Below, one piece after another: positions 1-6,155 of a stretch of DNA of 6,765 bases; the stretch's first letter is position 1; each line of letters begins with the position of its first letter. The stretch is from an uncultured Eubacteriales bacterium (GTDB lineage: Bacteria > Bacillota > Clostridia > Oscillospirales > Feifaniaceae). Made by a program: the position numbers and the translations under genes. Location: the NCBI GenBank assembly GCA_902474785.1, contig CABRXB010000060.1, positions 1 to 6,765 of the forward strand, in the 5' to 3' direction. The notes under the pieces are model-generated. The model was not told the DNA's origin, did not search any database, and saw nothing but the letters and a program-made list of their open reading frames with translations.

Positions 1-1747
1 AGAGCAGCGAGCACAGGCCGATTTTCCGCAACCGATAGCTCTCCTTGAGCGGCAAACAGACATTGGGACACAGCCGATGGGCAAAGGCGTCCAGCAGTCG
101 TTGCTCCTGTTGGGAGAGCTCCGCAAGCAACCCTTCCTCCTTGGCCGTCTCGAAAAGGCCCATGATGGTATCTTGCTTCATGATCATGCTCTCCAGGAGT
201 TTTTCCTGATACATCATCTCGTCGGCGCTGCGCAGCACGTCTTCGACAGACTGCTCTCGGTCGGATTTTACGGCATATCCCAGGGAAACCGAAACCTTGG
301 CGCCAAAGACGCGTTCCTTTGGCAGCCCCGCTTTGAGACGACGCATCATCTGAGCGGCGTCTTGCGGGGAGGTGCGCGGCAGGATGATGGCGAATTCGTC
401 TCCCCCAATGCGCGCCAGAATGTCGTCGGCCCGGCAGCCTGTTTCGAGGGCGTCGGCAATGGCCGCGATCAGACGGTCGCCCACCGCATGGCCGAAGAGG
501 TCGTTGACCAGCTTGAGCCCGTTGACATCGCAGCAGACCAGGCACAGCGGATAATTGCGCCGCACATCAAGTCTGCGAAGCTCCTCTTCGAAGAAACGAC
601 GGTTGTAAAGCCCTGTCATGGAGTCGTGAAAACTCAAATACTCGGCTTTTTTACGCTGCTTCTCGCTGGCGGCAATGTCGGCGACAATGATCTCGATGCT
701 CTTGGCGATGTCTTCGATTTCGGCGTTTGAGGTCAATATGCCCGCGGCGGGGACGGCGTTGCCGGCGGCAATACACTGAATGCGCTGGCCAAGCTCGACA
801 ATGGGCCGCGCGAAGCGTCGGATGAGAATGCGGCTGAGCAGCGCCCCCAGCGCAATGGAGAGCACCACGGTCAGCAGGAGAAGACCGACCATACTGTGCA
901 GGATGGGCGTGAGGATCTCCTTGGAGCTGATGGCGGTCACCACGATAAAGTCGGTGTTTGGAATGCGCTCAAGATAGGCCATGGTGCGAAGATCGTCTGT
1001 GACATATTCGGCGTAGTTGCTGCGCCCCGCCACGATGTTGCCCCAGGTGGCGGCGTCCATTTTTTCTCGCAGGGAGACGTTGATCTGGGTCTCGTCGGGA
1101 TGGAGGAGAACAGCGCCTGTGGGGTCGACAATAAAGCTGCGCTGGGAGGCGTAGCTGTATTTGGTGGAGAGCTGCTTCGAGAGACTCTCGTTGGAGCAGT
1201 CGATGGCAACGGCGCCCACCATCTCGCCGCTTTCGTCAACCAGGCGCTTACACTGGCTAAACAGGCACGCGCCGGTGGCAGCGTCGCTGTAGACCAGCTT
1301 TGCCACATCCTGCGTGGCGGCAGCGGCCAGATACCATGGCCGCTCGGTTGCATCGAAGTCAAGGGGCGTGGCATAGCCGTCGATCAGCAGACTTCCGTCG
1401 GCGTAGCCGGAATAGATGTAGGTGATGTTGTCGTTTGCCTCGAGAATGGGATGAAATTCCGCGAGCACGGCCTCAAAAGATCCGTTGCCCGCATGGATCA
1501 CGGTGTCATTTCGCGCGAGGATTTCCACGATCATGGCGTTCTCGTGGAAAATGCCCTCGGTGTAGGTCGTCATCTGATTGTTGCATTCACACAGAGAAGC
1601 CCTTGCGCTTTTCAGATTGCTGCGGTAGACAACGCACAAAAAAATGCCTGAGAACAACAGAGAGGTGAAGATGAGAAAGATAAAGCCAATCAAAAACATC
1701 TCCCGCTTGATGGTGTACGGCTCTTTTTGGGGTTGCATGTTTTGCAA
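1..1747 (-). CDS. Membrane sensor diguanylate cyclase (dCache-HAMP-GGDEF), 3' end outside window
   Basis: Predicted to make c-di-GMP from two GTP at the cytoplasmic membrane in response to an extracellular ligand. This long open frame was read on the minus strand; 582 whole codons are present and no stop is reached. Numbering from the ATG at 1738: a membrane segment at about 15-37, an extracellular dCache-like region at about 40-275 (RPWYLAA at 133-139, FIVDPTGAVLLHPD at 202-215), a second membrane segment at about 281-302, a HAMP-like linker, then GGDEF from about 366. The GGDEF domain has HDSMTGLYNRR, DVNGLKLVND, GH..GD and an intact GGDEF active site at 445-449. An RxxD inhibitory site (R436/D439) sits five residues before it, so product inhibition is likely. 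The tail ends in RLRKIGLCSLL, which resembles the run-up to the HDIGK motif of HD-type domains. I favour TTG at 1747 as start because GGAGG (1755-1759) lies 7 nt upstream; the ATG at 1738 would be 16 nt away. Confidence 0.9.
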   Translation of the reverse strand, partial: MQNMQPQKEPYTIKREMFLIGFIFLIFTSLLFSGIFLCVVYRSNLKSARASLCECNNQMTTYTEGIFHENAMIVEILARNDTVIHAGNGSFEAVLAEFHPILEANDNITYIYSGYADGSLLIDGYATPLDFDATERPWYLAAAATQDVAKLVYSDAATGACLFSQCKRLVDESGEMVGAVAIDCSNESLSKQLSTKYSYASQRSFIVDPTGAVLLHPDETQINVSLREKMDAATWGNIVAGRSNYAEYVTDDLRTMAYLERIPNTDFIVVTAISSKEILTPILHSMVGLLLLTVVLSIALGALLSRILIRRFARPIVELGQRIQCIAAGNAVPAAGILTSNAEIEDIAKSIEIIVADIAASEKQRKKAEYLSFHDSMTGLYNRRFFEEELRRLDVRRNYPLCLVCCDVNGLKLVNDLFGHAVGDRLIAAIADALETGCRADDILARIGGDEFAIILPRTSPQDAAQMMRRLKAGLPKERVFGAKVSVSLGYAVKSDREQSVEDVLRSADEMMYQEKLLESMIMKQDTIMGLFETAKEEGLLAELSQQEQRLLDAFAHRLCPNVCLPLKESYRLRKIGLCSLL

Positions 1748-1754
1748 GCGAACG

Positions 1755-1759
1755 CCTCC
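1755..1759 (-). promoter_or_regulatory. RBS deciding the start of the diguanylate cyclase gene
   Basis: GGAGG on the minus strand lies 7 nt before an in-frame TTG (1747) and 16 nt before an in-frame ATG (1738). The spacing favours the TTG, which adds three residues to the N-terminus. The choice does not affect any domain. Confidence 0.6.
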
Positions 1760-1847
1760 AATGGATCCGTCATGACGCACAGTTCACAAACGGCATAGAA
1801 TCGATATCTCGGGCAACAGTCGAAAGAAATCAATAAAATTGATATGA

Positions 1848-1856
1848 ATTATATCA
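1848..1856 (-). promoter_or_regulatory. Extended -10 promoter for the diguanylate cyclase gene
   Basis: On the minus strand TGATATAAT is a perfect -10 hexamer (1848-1853) with the TGn extension (1854-1856), in the AT-rich gap upstream of the cyclase gene. The only good -35 hexamer, TTGACA at 1865-1870, is just 11 nt away, too close to act with it, so the promoter would rely on the extended -10. The predicted leader is about 95 nt. The -10 lies inside an inverted repeat, TGATAT-5-ATATCA (1840-1856), and the next bases form a second one, ATCAAT-3-ATTGAT (1829-1843). Either could bind a regulator, but such short AT-rich palindromes also arise by chance. Confidence 0.55.
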
Positions 1857-1936
1857 TAAAGTGCTGTCAAAGAAAACAACTCTGTGAAGAGATTGTCTCT
1901 TTTTAAAGATTTTGTGCAAAAGAAAACAGCGCCGCT

Positions 1937-2739
1937 TCAAACGGGGTACGCTTTGTTTGAACCCGGAAAAGTCAGAGGTGCGCCTCTTTGAACTGAAATG
2001 CGCACGGCAGAGCTGACGGTCAGCTCCTCATCGGCAAATTCCACGGCGTTTTTTGGGTTTGTCAGGGTCGCCGGATCGGTGAATGTCGTCCGCGTTGGCG
2101 GCGAGGGCGGCCGGCGTCTTCACGCGCGGCGTGATGTCGAGCGTAAGGGTCGTGGTGGCTTCGCCGTTTCACGCGATGTCGGTCGCTTTGATGTCAGGTA
2201 GGGCAGGACAAAGACGGGACAGGAGCATCGGGCGCAACCTCAATGTCGGGGTCGTCCTCAAGCGCGGCGGCGGCTGTTTGCGGGTCGACGGTCTTGGCAA
2301 CCGCATTGGCGGCCACAAGCCCCTCGGCGGCGAAGCTGCGGCGTCGGGGTTTTCAGACTTAGAGCGCGGCGGCCGCGGCTTCGATGGCGGCCGTCTCCTG
2401 CAGTTCGAGCCCGCGCGCGGGCTCGGGGATTACGGTGGGCGCGCCCTCTGTGACCGTGATGCCCTGCGTAATGCCCTGAATGGGCTGTCCGACGGTGTAG
2501 TGATGGCCCTGCTCCTCGGAGGCGACGGCGATGAGGCCGGTCTTCAAATAGGGCGTGGGATCCGAGGTGAAGTGGCCGCCCTCGATCAGCTGCTTGTCGG
2601 CGATGTCCTCTGCGCCCTGCTTGAGGTAGCAGGCCACTAAAAGCGCGTTTTTGCTGGCAAGGGAGCCGCCGCTGATGCTGGCGGAGGGCGTGCCGACGGG
2701 GTGGCCGCAGGCCTTCAGCGCCAATTCAACGGGGTTCAA
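1937..2739 (-). pseudogene. Decayed remnant of an SLH-type surface-protein gene
   Basis: Protein-like sequence on the minus strand is split over several frames. The longest open stretch (2739-2359) begins at a TTG with no RBS and ends in TAA, with a TGA soon after. The same frame then reads AAEGLVAANAVAKTVD until about 2215. A shift gives PVFVLPYL (near 2218-2196), another gives DIKATDIA, a TGA at 2171-2169, then TTTLTLDITPRVKTPAAL, and a third shift near 2082 gives TLTNPKNAVEFADEELTV to a TGA at 1939-1937. The pieces from 2230 to 1990 align by eye with residues about 500-565 of the intact neighbour (VVAYLEVVATGY, TLKLDITPKYRVEA, IEISI). The remnant lacks a signal peptide, the C-terminal half and SLH domains. 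The N-terminal piece (2739-2400) has no family I recognise. Several shifts and stops within 450 bp point to genuine decay, not a single sequencing error. Confidence 0.75.
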
Positions 2740-2749
2740 CCAGGGCGTA

Positions 2750-2787
2750 AAATGAGAGCGGAGGCCGTTTGGCCTCCGCTCTCATTT
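2750..2787 (-). terminator. Intrinsic terminator of the SLH surface-protein gene
   Basis: A perfect 17-bp inverted repeat (2750-2766 with 2771-2787) closes on a 4-nt loop, about 50 nt after the stop codon of the SLH gene. On the minus strand the GC-rich stem ends in ATTTTA, so the U-tract is short but the stem is very stable. It separates the surface-protein gene from the pseudogene downstream. The opposite strand has only TTT, so bidirectional action would be weak. Confidence 0.85.
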
Positions 2788-2837
2788 CCAGGGAACATAT
2801 AGAAAGGATGAATCGCGCAAAATAGGGGGGCTGATCG

Positions 2838-5798
2838 TTATTCTGCAATGTTCTTGCAGAAATTCATCAGCATCTGGGCCGCTTCAGCACGCGTCGCGTT
2901 GCCGGTGGGATCGAGCACGCCGTCGCCCTTGCCGTTCATGATGCCGTTGGAGACGGCCCAGGACAGCGCGGTGGTCGCCCAGTCGGAAGCGGTGGCGCCG
3001 TCGGCAAAGGCGGACAGGTCGCCGGTGGCGGACACGTCATAGCCCTTGGAGGTGGCATAGCGATAGAGAATCGCAGCCAGCTGCTCGCGGGTGATGTTGT
3101 CCTCAGGCCCGAAGATGCCTTCGCCATAGCCGTTGACAATGTCGTTGGCGGCCGCCCACACCACGGCGTTTGCATAGTACTTGCCGGTCTCCACATCGCC
3201 AAAGGGATTGCCCGAACCGGCGGGCTCATTCTCAAGGCGATACAGGATGGTGACAATCATGCCGCGCGTGGTGTTGAGGTTGGGGCTGAAGGTGTCGTCG
3301 GCGGTGCCGTTCATCATGCCCTCTTGCAGGACAAAGGACACGGCGTTGTAGAACCAGGAGTCCTCGTTCACATCGGTGAAGGGAAGGGCCTCGCCCTCGA
3401 GGAAGGTGGCCTTGACCGTCACCTTGGAGGCGGGCATGACAAAGGTGTATTTGCCGCCGCCCTTGTTTGTCAGTGTGAGCGCCTTGTCGTTCTTGTCAAG
3501 AGCGGTCAGCTCGCCCAGGCGATAGCCCTTGTCAGGCGTGACGGTGATGGTCACGGTGTCGTCTTCAGAGGCGCTGGTGGGGCTGGCAGTCACGGAGCCG
3601 TTGTCGGCCTTTTCAACTGTGATGGCGTAGGTGGCAATTCCGCCGCCGCCGCCACCGCCGCCGCCGCCGGAGGGAGGTGTGCTGCTGTTTCTCTTGAACA
3701 CGGGATAGAGGTCAAGCGCCGCGCTTTCACCCAGCGCTTCAACCAGCTCGGTCAGAACCTCGTCGGTCAACGTGCCCGAGAAAGCGGCTGTGGTAGCGCC
3801 CTCGGTGGTAGCCCAACCCTTGAAGCTGTAGCCGCTGCGCGCATCGGTCTCAAGGTCTGTGCCGATGTCGGCGGGGGTGTAGGTGACGGCTTGGGTGGTT
3901 TCGTTGTAGAAGTTGTATGTGACAGGGACGCTGCGCGCGTCAACCGCCAGTTCGTATTCGCTGAAGCTGGTGGCCTCGAAGGTGGCGGTGATCTTGCCTT
4001 CGTCCTCGCTCAGGGCGGCGATCAGCCACTCCTTCACGGAGCCGTTGGCGTTGAGGTGCTTGACATAGACGGGAGAGGTCGACTCCGCAAAGCCCTCGGG
4101 CAGCGTGATCGAAATCTCGATGGGCGCGCCCATGGTCGTGGTCTCAAGCGCCGCGCCATCATTTAGCGTCTTGGGCTCGGTTCCCTCGTTTTCGCTGCTG
4201 ATGGCCTCAACGCGATACTTGGGGGTGATGTCGAGCTTCAGCGTCTTGCTGTCGGCGCTGTATCCGGTTGCAACAACTTCCAGATAGGCGACAACTTGAA
4301 TCTTGTCATAGGTGCCCGCGGCCTCTTCGTTGGCCTCGGCAAGCAGGGCTTCCACATCCAGCTTGCCGGCGATGTCGACCAGCTCGGAGGCGGCCGAGGC
4401 GACCAGCTCTGTGGGGTCGGCAGTCAGCGTTTCAAGAGCGGCGGTCACGGTCTGCTCGTCTTCCGAAGCGATCTTGTCGCCAACCTGCGTGTCGGGGGCT
4501 CCGGCTTCCAGAACAACCTCTTCGGGCAGGGCCTTCAGCTCTGCGCAGTCGACGGTGTAGGTGGAGGAGAGCAGGGTGAAGGTGGCGGGTTCGGCGACAA
4601 AGCCGTCGGCCTCGCTATAGGTGAGGGCGACTTGCAGCTCGAAGCTGCCGCCGGCGCTGGTGGTGTAGGTGATGGGCAGTGTAGCTGCTTGCGCTGCGGC
4701 GATGCCATAGATCGAGAGCTTCTTGCCCGCGTTGTCAACCTTGACCGAGATGGTGGAGCCCTCGGGCGCCTCGGTCAGACCCACGGTTTCGATGGTCACG
4801 GGGGTCTCATCGACCGTTACGCCGGAAAGGTCGATCTTGTAGACAGAGAGGACAGGCTCGCCTTCGCCCATTTGCCATTCGACCTGGACGTATTTGCCAT
4901 GGCTGGTCGGGGCCTTGAGATAGAAGGCAACGCCCTTCTGATCGGCGGTGATGTCTTCGAGCTCGTTGACGTCACTCAGCTCGGCATCCGACGCGCCAAT
5001 GGCATACTTGAAGCCGGTTGCGTCGCGATGGGCGACCAGCGCAAAGCCAACCCACGCGGCAACAACCGGCGGAGTTTCAGCATTGGCATGGGGCTTCACA
5101 TTTTCGGCGGAGATGGCGACCTCATTATAGGTTTCGCCAAGCGTTTTGGTCACGACAACGCCATAGCTGCCGGCGGTATAGATCTGATCGTCGGCAATGG
5201 CGCCGGAGGTGTCGTGCAGCGTGGCGGCAAAGGCCTCGTCGTCGAGCACGATCTGCACGTCGTCAAGATTCATGTGGTAGGTGGCGGCTTCGCCAACCGA
5301 CTCCCCTGCGTCATCCAGCCACTGCACATAGGCGAAGGTCTTGGGGGTCTCGTCGCCGGCATCGGCATAGAAGGCAATGCCGTCTTTTTCGTCGATCACA
5401 TCGGCCTCAAGCGCGTTGAGGGTGATCTGATTTTCGGTGTTCTCGACGTCTTCCTTGGTGGCGCCAAAGGCGTATGTCACCTTTGAAACGCCGTCGGGAG
5501 CGGCAATGGCAAAGCCGACCCAAAAGCCGAGCTTGGGCTCAGCCGCGCCGTTTTGGTGCAGCTTGAGACCGGTGGCAGTGATGGTGACGGGGACAACGCC
5601 GTCAGCCGGCTCGCCGGCTGCGGCAGAGTAACCGTCGTCGACAAGGTATGCGCTGTCAATGCCGTTTTCGCGCGTGTCGGCGAGTTTTGCCGCCTGTATC
5701 TCCGGTGCGTCTTGCGAATCCTGCGCCAGAGCGGAAACCGGCAGCATCGTCAGCACCATGCAAAGCACAAGCAGTGCTGACAACAGTCGCTTTTTCAT
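2838..5798 (-). CDS. Secreted S-layer homology (SLH) domain surface protein
   Basis: A 986-aa exported protein, predicted to be held on the cell wall by C-terminal SLH domains, which in this family bind secondary wall polymer. Start: ATG at 5798 with AGGAGG 9 nt upstream. Residues 1-25 are a signal peptide (MKKR, hydrophobic core, SALA then Q26). Two diverged copies of a roughly 125-aa module follow (about 63-188 and 208-332), sharing WVGFA, a YAxGA-like strand, G(I/V)AFY and YVQ. The centre, about 415-620, contains LKLDITPKYRVEA and ends in FSEYELAV. Residues about 624-702 resemble an InlB-type repeat (YSFKGWAT...LYPVFK). After a ten-glycine linker (711-720) comes a second repeat-like domain (about 723-800, GSVTASPTS...VTVKATF). 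Three SLH domains occupy about 805-986, with TTRG, ITREQ and ATRAE as the TRAE-like sites. No enzymatic motif is visible. Transcription is predicted to come from the invertible segment upstream. The exact surface role is unknown. Confidence 0.95.
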   Translation of the reverse strand: MKKRLLSALLVLCMVLTMLPVSALAQDSQDAPEIQAAKLADTRENGIDSAYLVDDGYSAAAGEPADGVVPVTITATGLKLHQNGAAEPKLGFWVGFAIAAPDGVSKVTYAFGATKEDVENTENQITLNALEADVIDEKDGIAFYADAGDETPKTFAYVQWLDDAGESVGEAATYHMNLDDVQIVLDDEAFAATLHDTSGAIADDQIYTAGSYGVVVTKTLGETYNEVAISAENVKPHANAETPPVVAAWVGFALVAHRDATGFKYAIGASDAELSDVNELEDITADQKGVAFYLKAPTSHGKYVQVEWQMGEGEPVLSVYKIDLSGVTVDETPVTIETVGLTEAPEGSTISVKVDNAGKKLSIYGIAAAQAATLPITYTTSAGGSFELQVALTYSEADGFVAEPATFTLLSSTYTVDCAELKALPEEVVLEAGAPDTQVGDKIASEDEQTVTAALETLTADPTELVASAASELVDIAGKLDVEALLAEANEEAAGTYDKIQVVAYLEVVATGYSADSKTLKLDITPKYRVEAISSENEGTEPKTLNDGAALETTTMGAPIEISITLPEGFAESTSPVYVKHLNANGSVKEWLIAALSEDEGKITATFEATSFSEYELAVDARSVPVTYNFYNETTQAVTYTPADIGTDLETDARSGYSFKGWATTEGATTAAFSGTLTDEVLTELVEALGESAALDLYPVFKRNSSTPPSGGGGGGGGGGIATYAITVEKADNGSVTASPTSASEDDTVTITVTPDKGYRLGELTALDKNDKALTLTNKGGGKYTFVMPASKVTVKATFLEGEALPFTDVNEDSWFYNAVSFVLQEGMMNGTADDTFSPNLNTTRGMIVTILYRLENEPAGSGNPFGDVETGKYYANAVVWAAANDIVNGYGEGIFGPEDNITREQLAAILYRYATSKGYDVSATGDLSAFADGATASDWATTALSWAVSNGIMNGKGDGVLDPTGNATRAEAAQMLMNFCKNIAE
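3639..3668 (-). repeat. GGC/GGT trinucleotide run encoding ten glycines
   Basis: Thirty bases encode Gly711-Gly720 of the SLH protein, almost all GGC codons. It is a flexible linker between the InlB-like region and the C-terminal repeat plus SLH anchor. Slippage would change linker length in steps of one glycine without breaking the frame. Polyglycine linkers before SLH anchors occur in other Firmicutes surface proteins. Confidence 0.85.
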
Positions 5799-5807
5799 AA
5801 ACGTTTT

Positions 5808-5813
5808 CCTCCT
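5808..5813 (-). promoter_or_regulatory. Strong RBS of the SLH surface-protein gene
   Basis: AGGAGG on the minus strand, 9 nt before the ATG at 5798. It is a full match to the anti-Shine-Dalgarno core and fixes the start directly ahead of the signal peptide. It lies outside the inverted-repeat segment, so inversion would not alter translation initiation. Confidence 0.9.
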
Positions 5814-5879
5814 AATGTTTTTTTGGTCCTTGAGAATTTTGTAAGCAGAGTCTCAATCTCCCCCTTCCCATTGCCGTTC

Positions 5880-5902
5880 AGGACAGAATCATCCTTTTGT
5901 CT
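5880..5902 (+). repeat. Left inverted repeat (IR-L) of the putative invertible switch
   Basis: A 23-bp sequence beginning AGGACAGAATC and ending TTTTGTCT is perfectly repeated in opposite orientation at 6133-6155. Within it GACA and TGTC form short outer arms around a roughly 12-bp centre, the general layout of a tyrosine recombinase crossover site. Identity stops abruptly on both sides. This copy lies in the predicted 5' leader of the SLH gene. Confidence 0.9.
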
Positions 5903-5923
5903 GTTCTTAGAAGAGATGATTTC

Positions 5924-5932
5924 CTTATATCA
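5924..5932 (-). promoter_or_regulatory. Possible second extended -10 site inside the switch
   Basis: TGATATAAG on the minus strand resembles an extended -10 (TATAAG, one mismatch, preceded by TGA). No acceptable -35 lies at 16-18 nt. It is downstream of the main promoter and could be a secondary start for the SLH gene, or chance in AT-rich DNA. Confidence 0.3.
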
Positions 5933-5949
5933 GTCCCTTTGTAATAAGC

Positions 5950-5978
5950 AGTCTACCATCGAATCGCAGAAATTTCAA
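5950..5978 (-). promoter_or_regulatory. Sigma-A-type promoter inside the switch, facing the SLH gene
   Basis: On the minus strand TTGAAA (5973-5978, five of six to consensus) is followed after exactly 17 nt by TAGACT (5950-5955, four of six, including the key T, A and final T). A TGG immediately upstream supplies an extended -10. Transcription should start near 5943, giving a leader of about 145 nt that crosses IR-L before the RBS. It is the best promoter seen between the recombinase and the SLH gene and lies wholly between the inverted repeats, so its direction depends on segment orientation. Confidence 0.7.
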
Positions 5979-6001
5979 TGGGTTTTGGCATTTTATTGTA
6001 C

Positions 6002-6038
6002 AAAAAAATGAGCCGTCAAACAATTCCTTGTCGGCTCA
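6002..6038 (-). terminator. Intrinsic terminator inside the switch
   Basis: Minus-strand TGAGCCG and CGGCTCA (6032-6038 with 6009-6015) form a 7-bp stem, with an inner ACAA/TTGT pairing and a 4-nt bulge. Seven consecutive T follow (6008-6002). It would end transcription arriving from the recombinase gene, 116 nt past that gene's stop and just before the SLH promoter. It lies between the inverted repeats, so inversion would make it act on the other strand. Confidence 0.75.
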
Positions 6039-6132
6039 ACTTTGTGCGCGCGCTCTCATTGATCAACAAATCCAGCCCGGAAGCTACGCAACCCGGAGGA
6101 GAGCCGTCGCCTTTATTTGAGACAATTTAATG

Positions 6133-6155
6133 AGACAAAAGGATGATTCTGTCCT
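6133..6155 (-). repeat. Right inverted repeat (IR-R), overlapping the recombinase stop codon
   Basis: Exact reverse complement of 5880-5902 over 23 bp. Its outer end coincides with the end of the recombinase reading frame: the TAG stop (6154-6156) shares two bases with the repeat. Because the repeats are identical, recombination between them would leave the stop codon intact. Confidence 0.9.

Larger units (their letters stand above)
5880..6155. other. Putative invertible promoter element (phase-variation switch)
   Basis: This 276-bp segment is bounded by perfect 23-bp inverted repeats with a 230-bp interior. It fills almost the whole gap between a tyrosine recombinase gene and the SLH surface-protein gene. 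The interior is much more AT-rich than the flanking genes. It carries a minus-strand terminator (6002-6038) followed by a minus-strand promoter (5950-5978) facing the SLH gene. No direct duplication flanks the repeats (left ...GCCGTTC, right ATAAAATC...), unlike a transposed element. Known switches of this design include fimS and the cwpV switch of C. difficile. The repeats and motifs are seen directly; inversion itself is inferred. The alternative is a MITE-like element that has lost its duplication. The interior holds no credible gene. Confidence 0.75.

Noticed and set aside
77..1668. Long plus-strand open frames over the left part of the window
   Set aside because: They are antisense to the diguanylate cyclase; the minus-strand frame shows conserved motifs throughout.
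1887..1904. AAGAGA-3-TCTCTT hairpin followed by T's on the plus strand
   Set aside because: Weak 6-bp AT-rich stem with no plus-strand gene to terminate; on the minus strand no U-tract follows.
2359..2739. A genuine 126-aa protein starting at TTG 2739
   Set aside because: No RBS, it starts right after the terminator, and its sequence continues in the same frame past stops into homology with the SLH protein; best read as part of the pseudogene.
3324..5486. Long plus-strand frames over the SLH gene, rich in Gly and Val
   Set aside because: Mirror images of a GC-rich coding region; no RBS, no recognisable domains.
5758..5798. Lipoprotein signal around Cys13 of the SLH protein
   Set aside because: The residue before the cysteine is Leu instead of Gly, Ala or Ser, and the cysteine sits inside the hydrophobic core; an ordinary cleavage after SALA is the better reading.
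6020..6128. Short minus-strand open frame inside the switch (reads KGDGSPPGCVASGLDLL...)
   Set aside because: About 36 codons, no proper start with an RBS, and its stop lies within the terminator hairpin. No family recognised.
6039..6132. Riboswitch-like structured RNA in the GC-richer part of the switch
   Set aside because: Compared by eye with c-di-GMP, fluoride and ZTP riboswitch consensus motifs; no convincing match.
5880..6155. Reading the inverted-repeat segment as a MITE or small insertion element
   Set aside because: No target-site duplication is visible at either edge, and the promoter, terminator and adjacent recombinase fit an inversion switch better. Kept as the main alternative, since a copy-number search could revive it.
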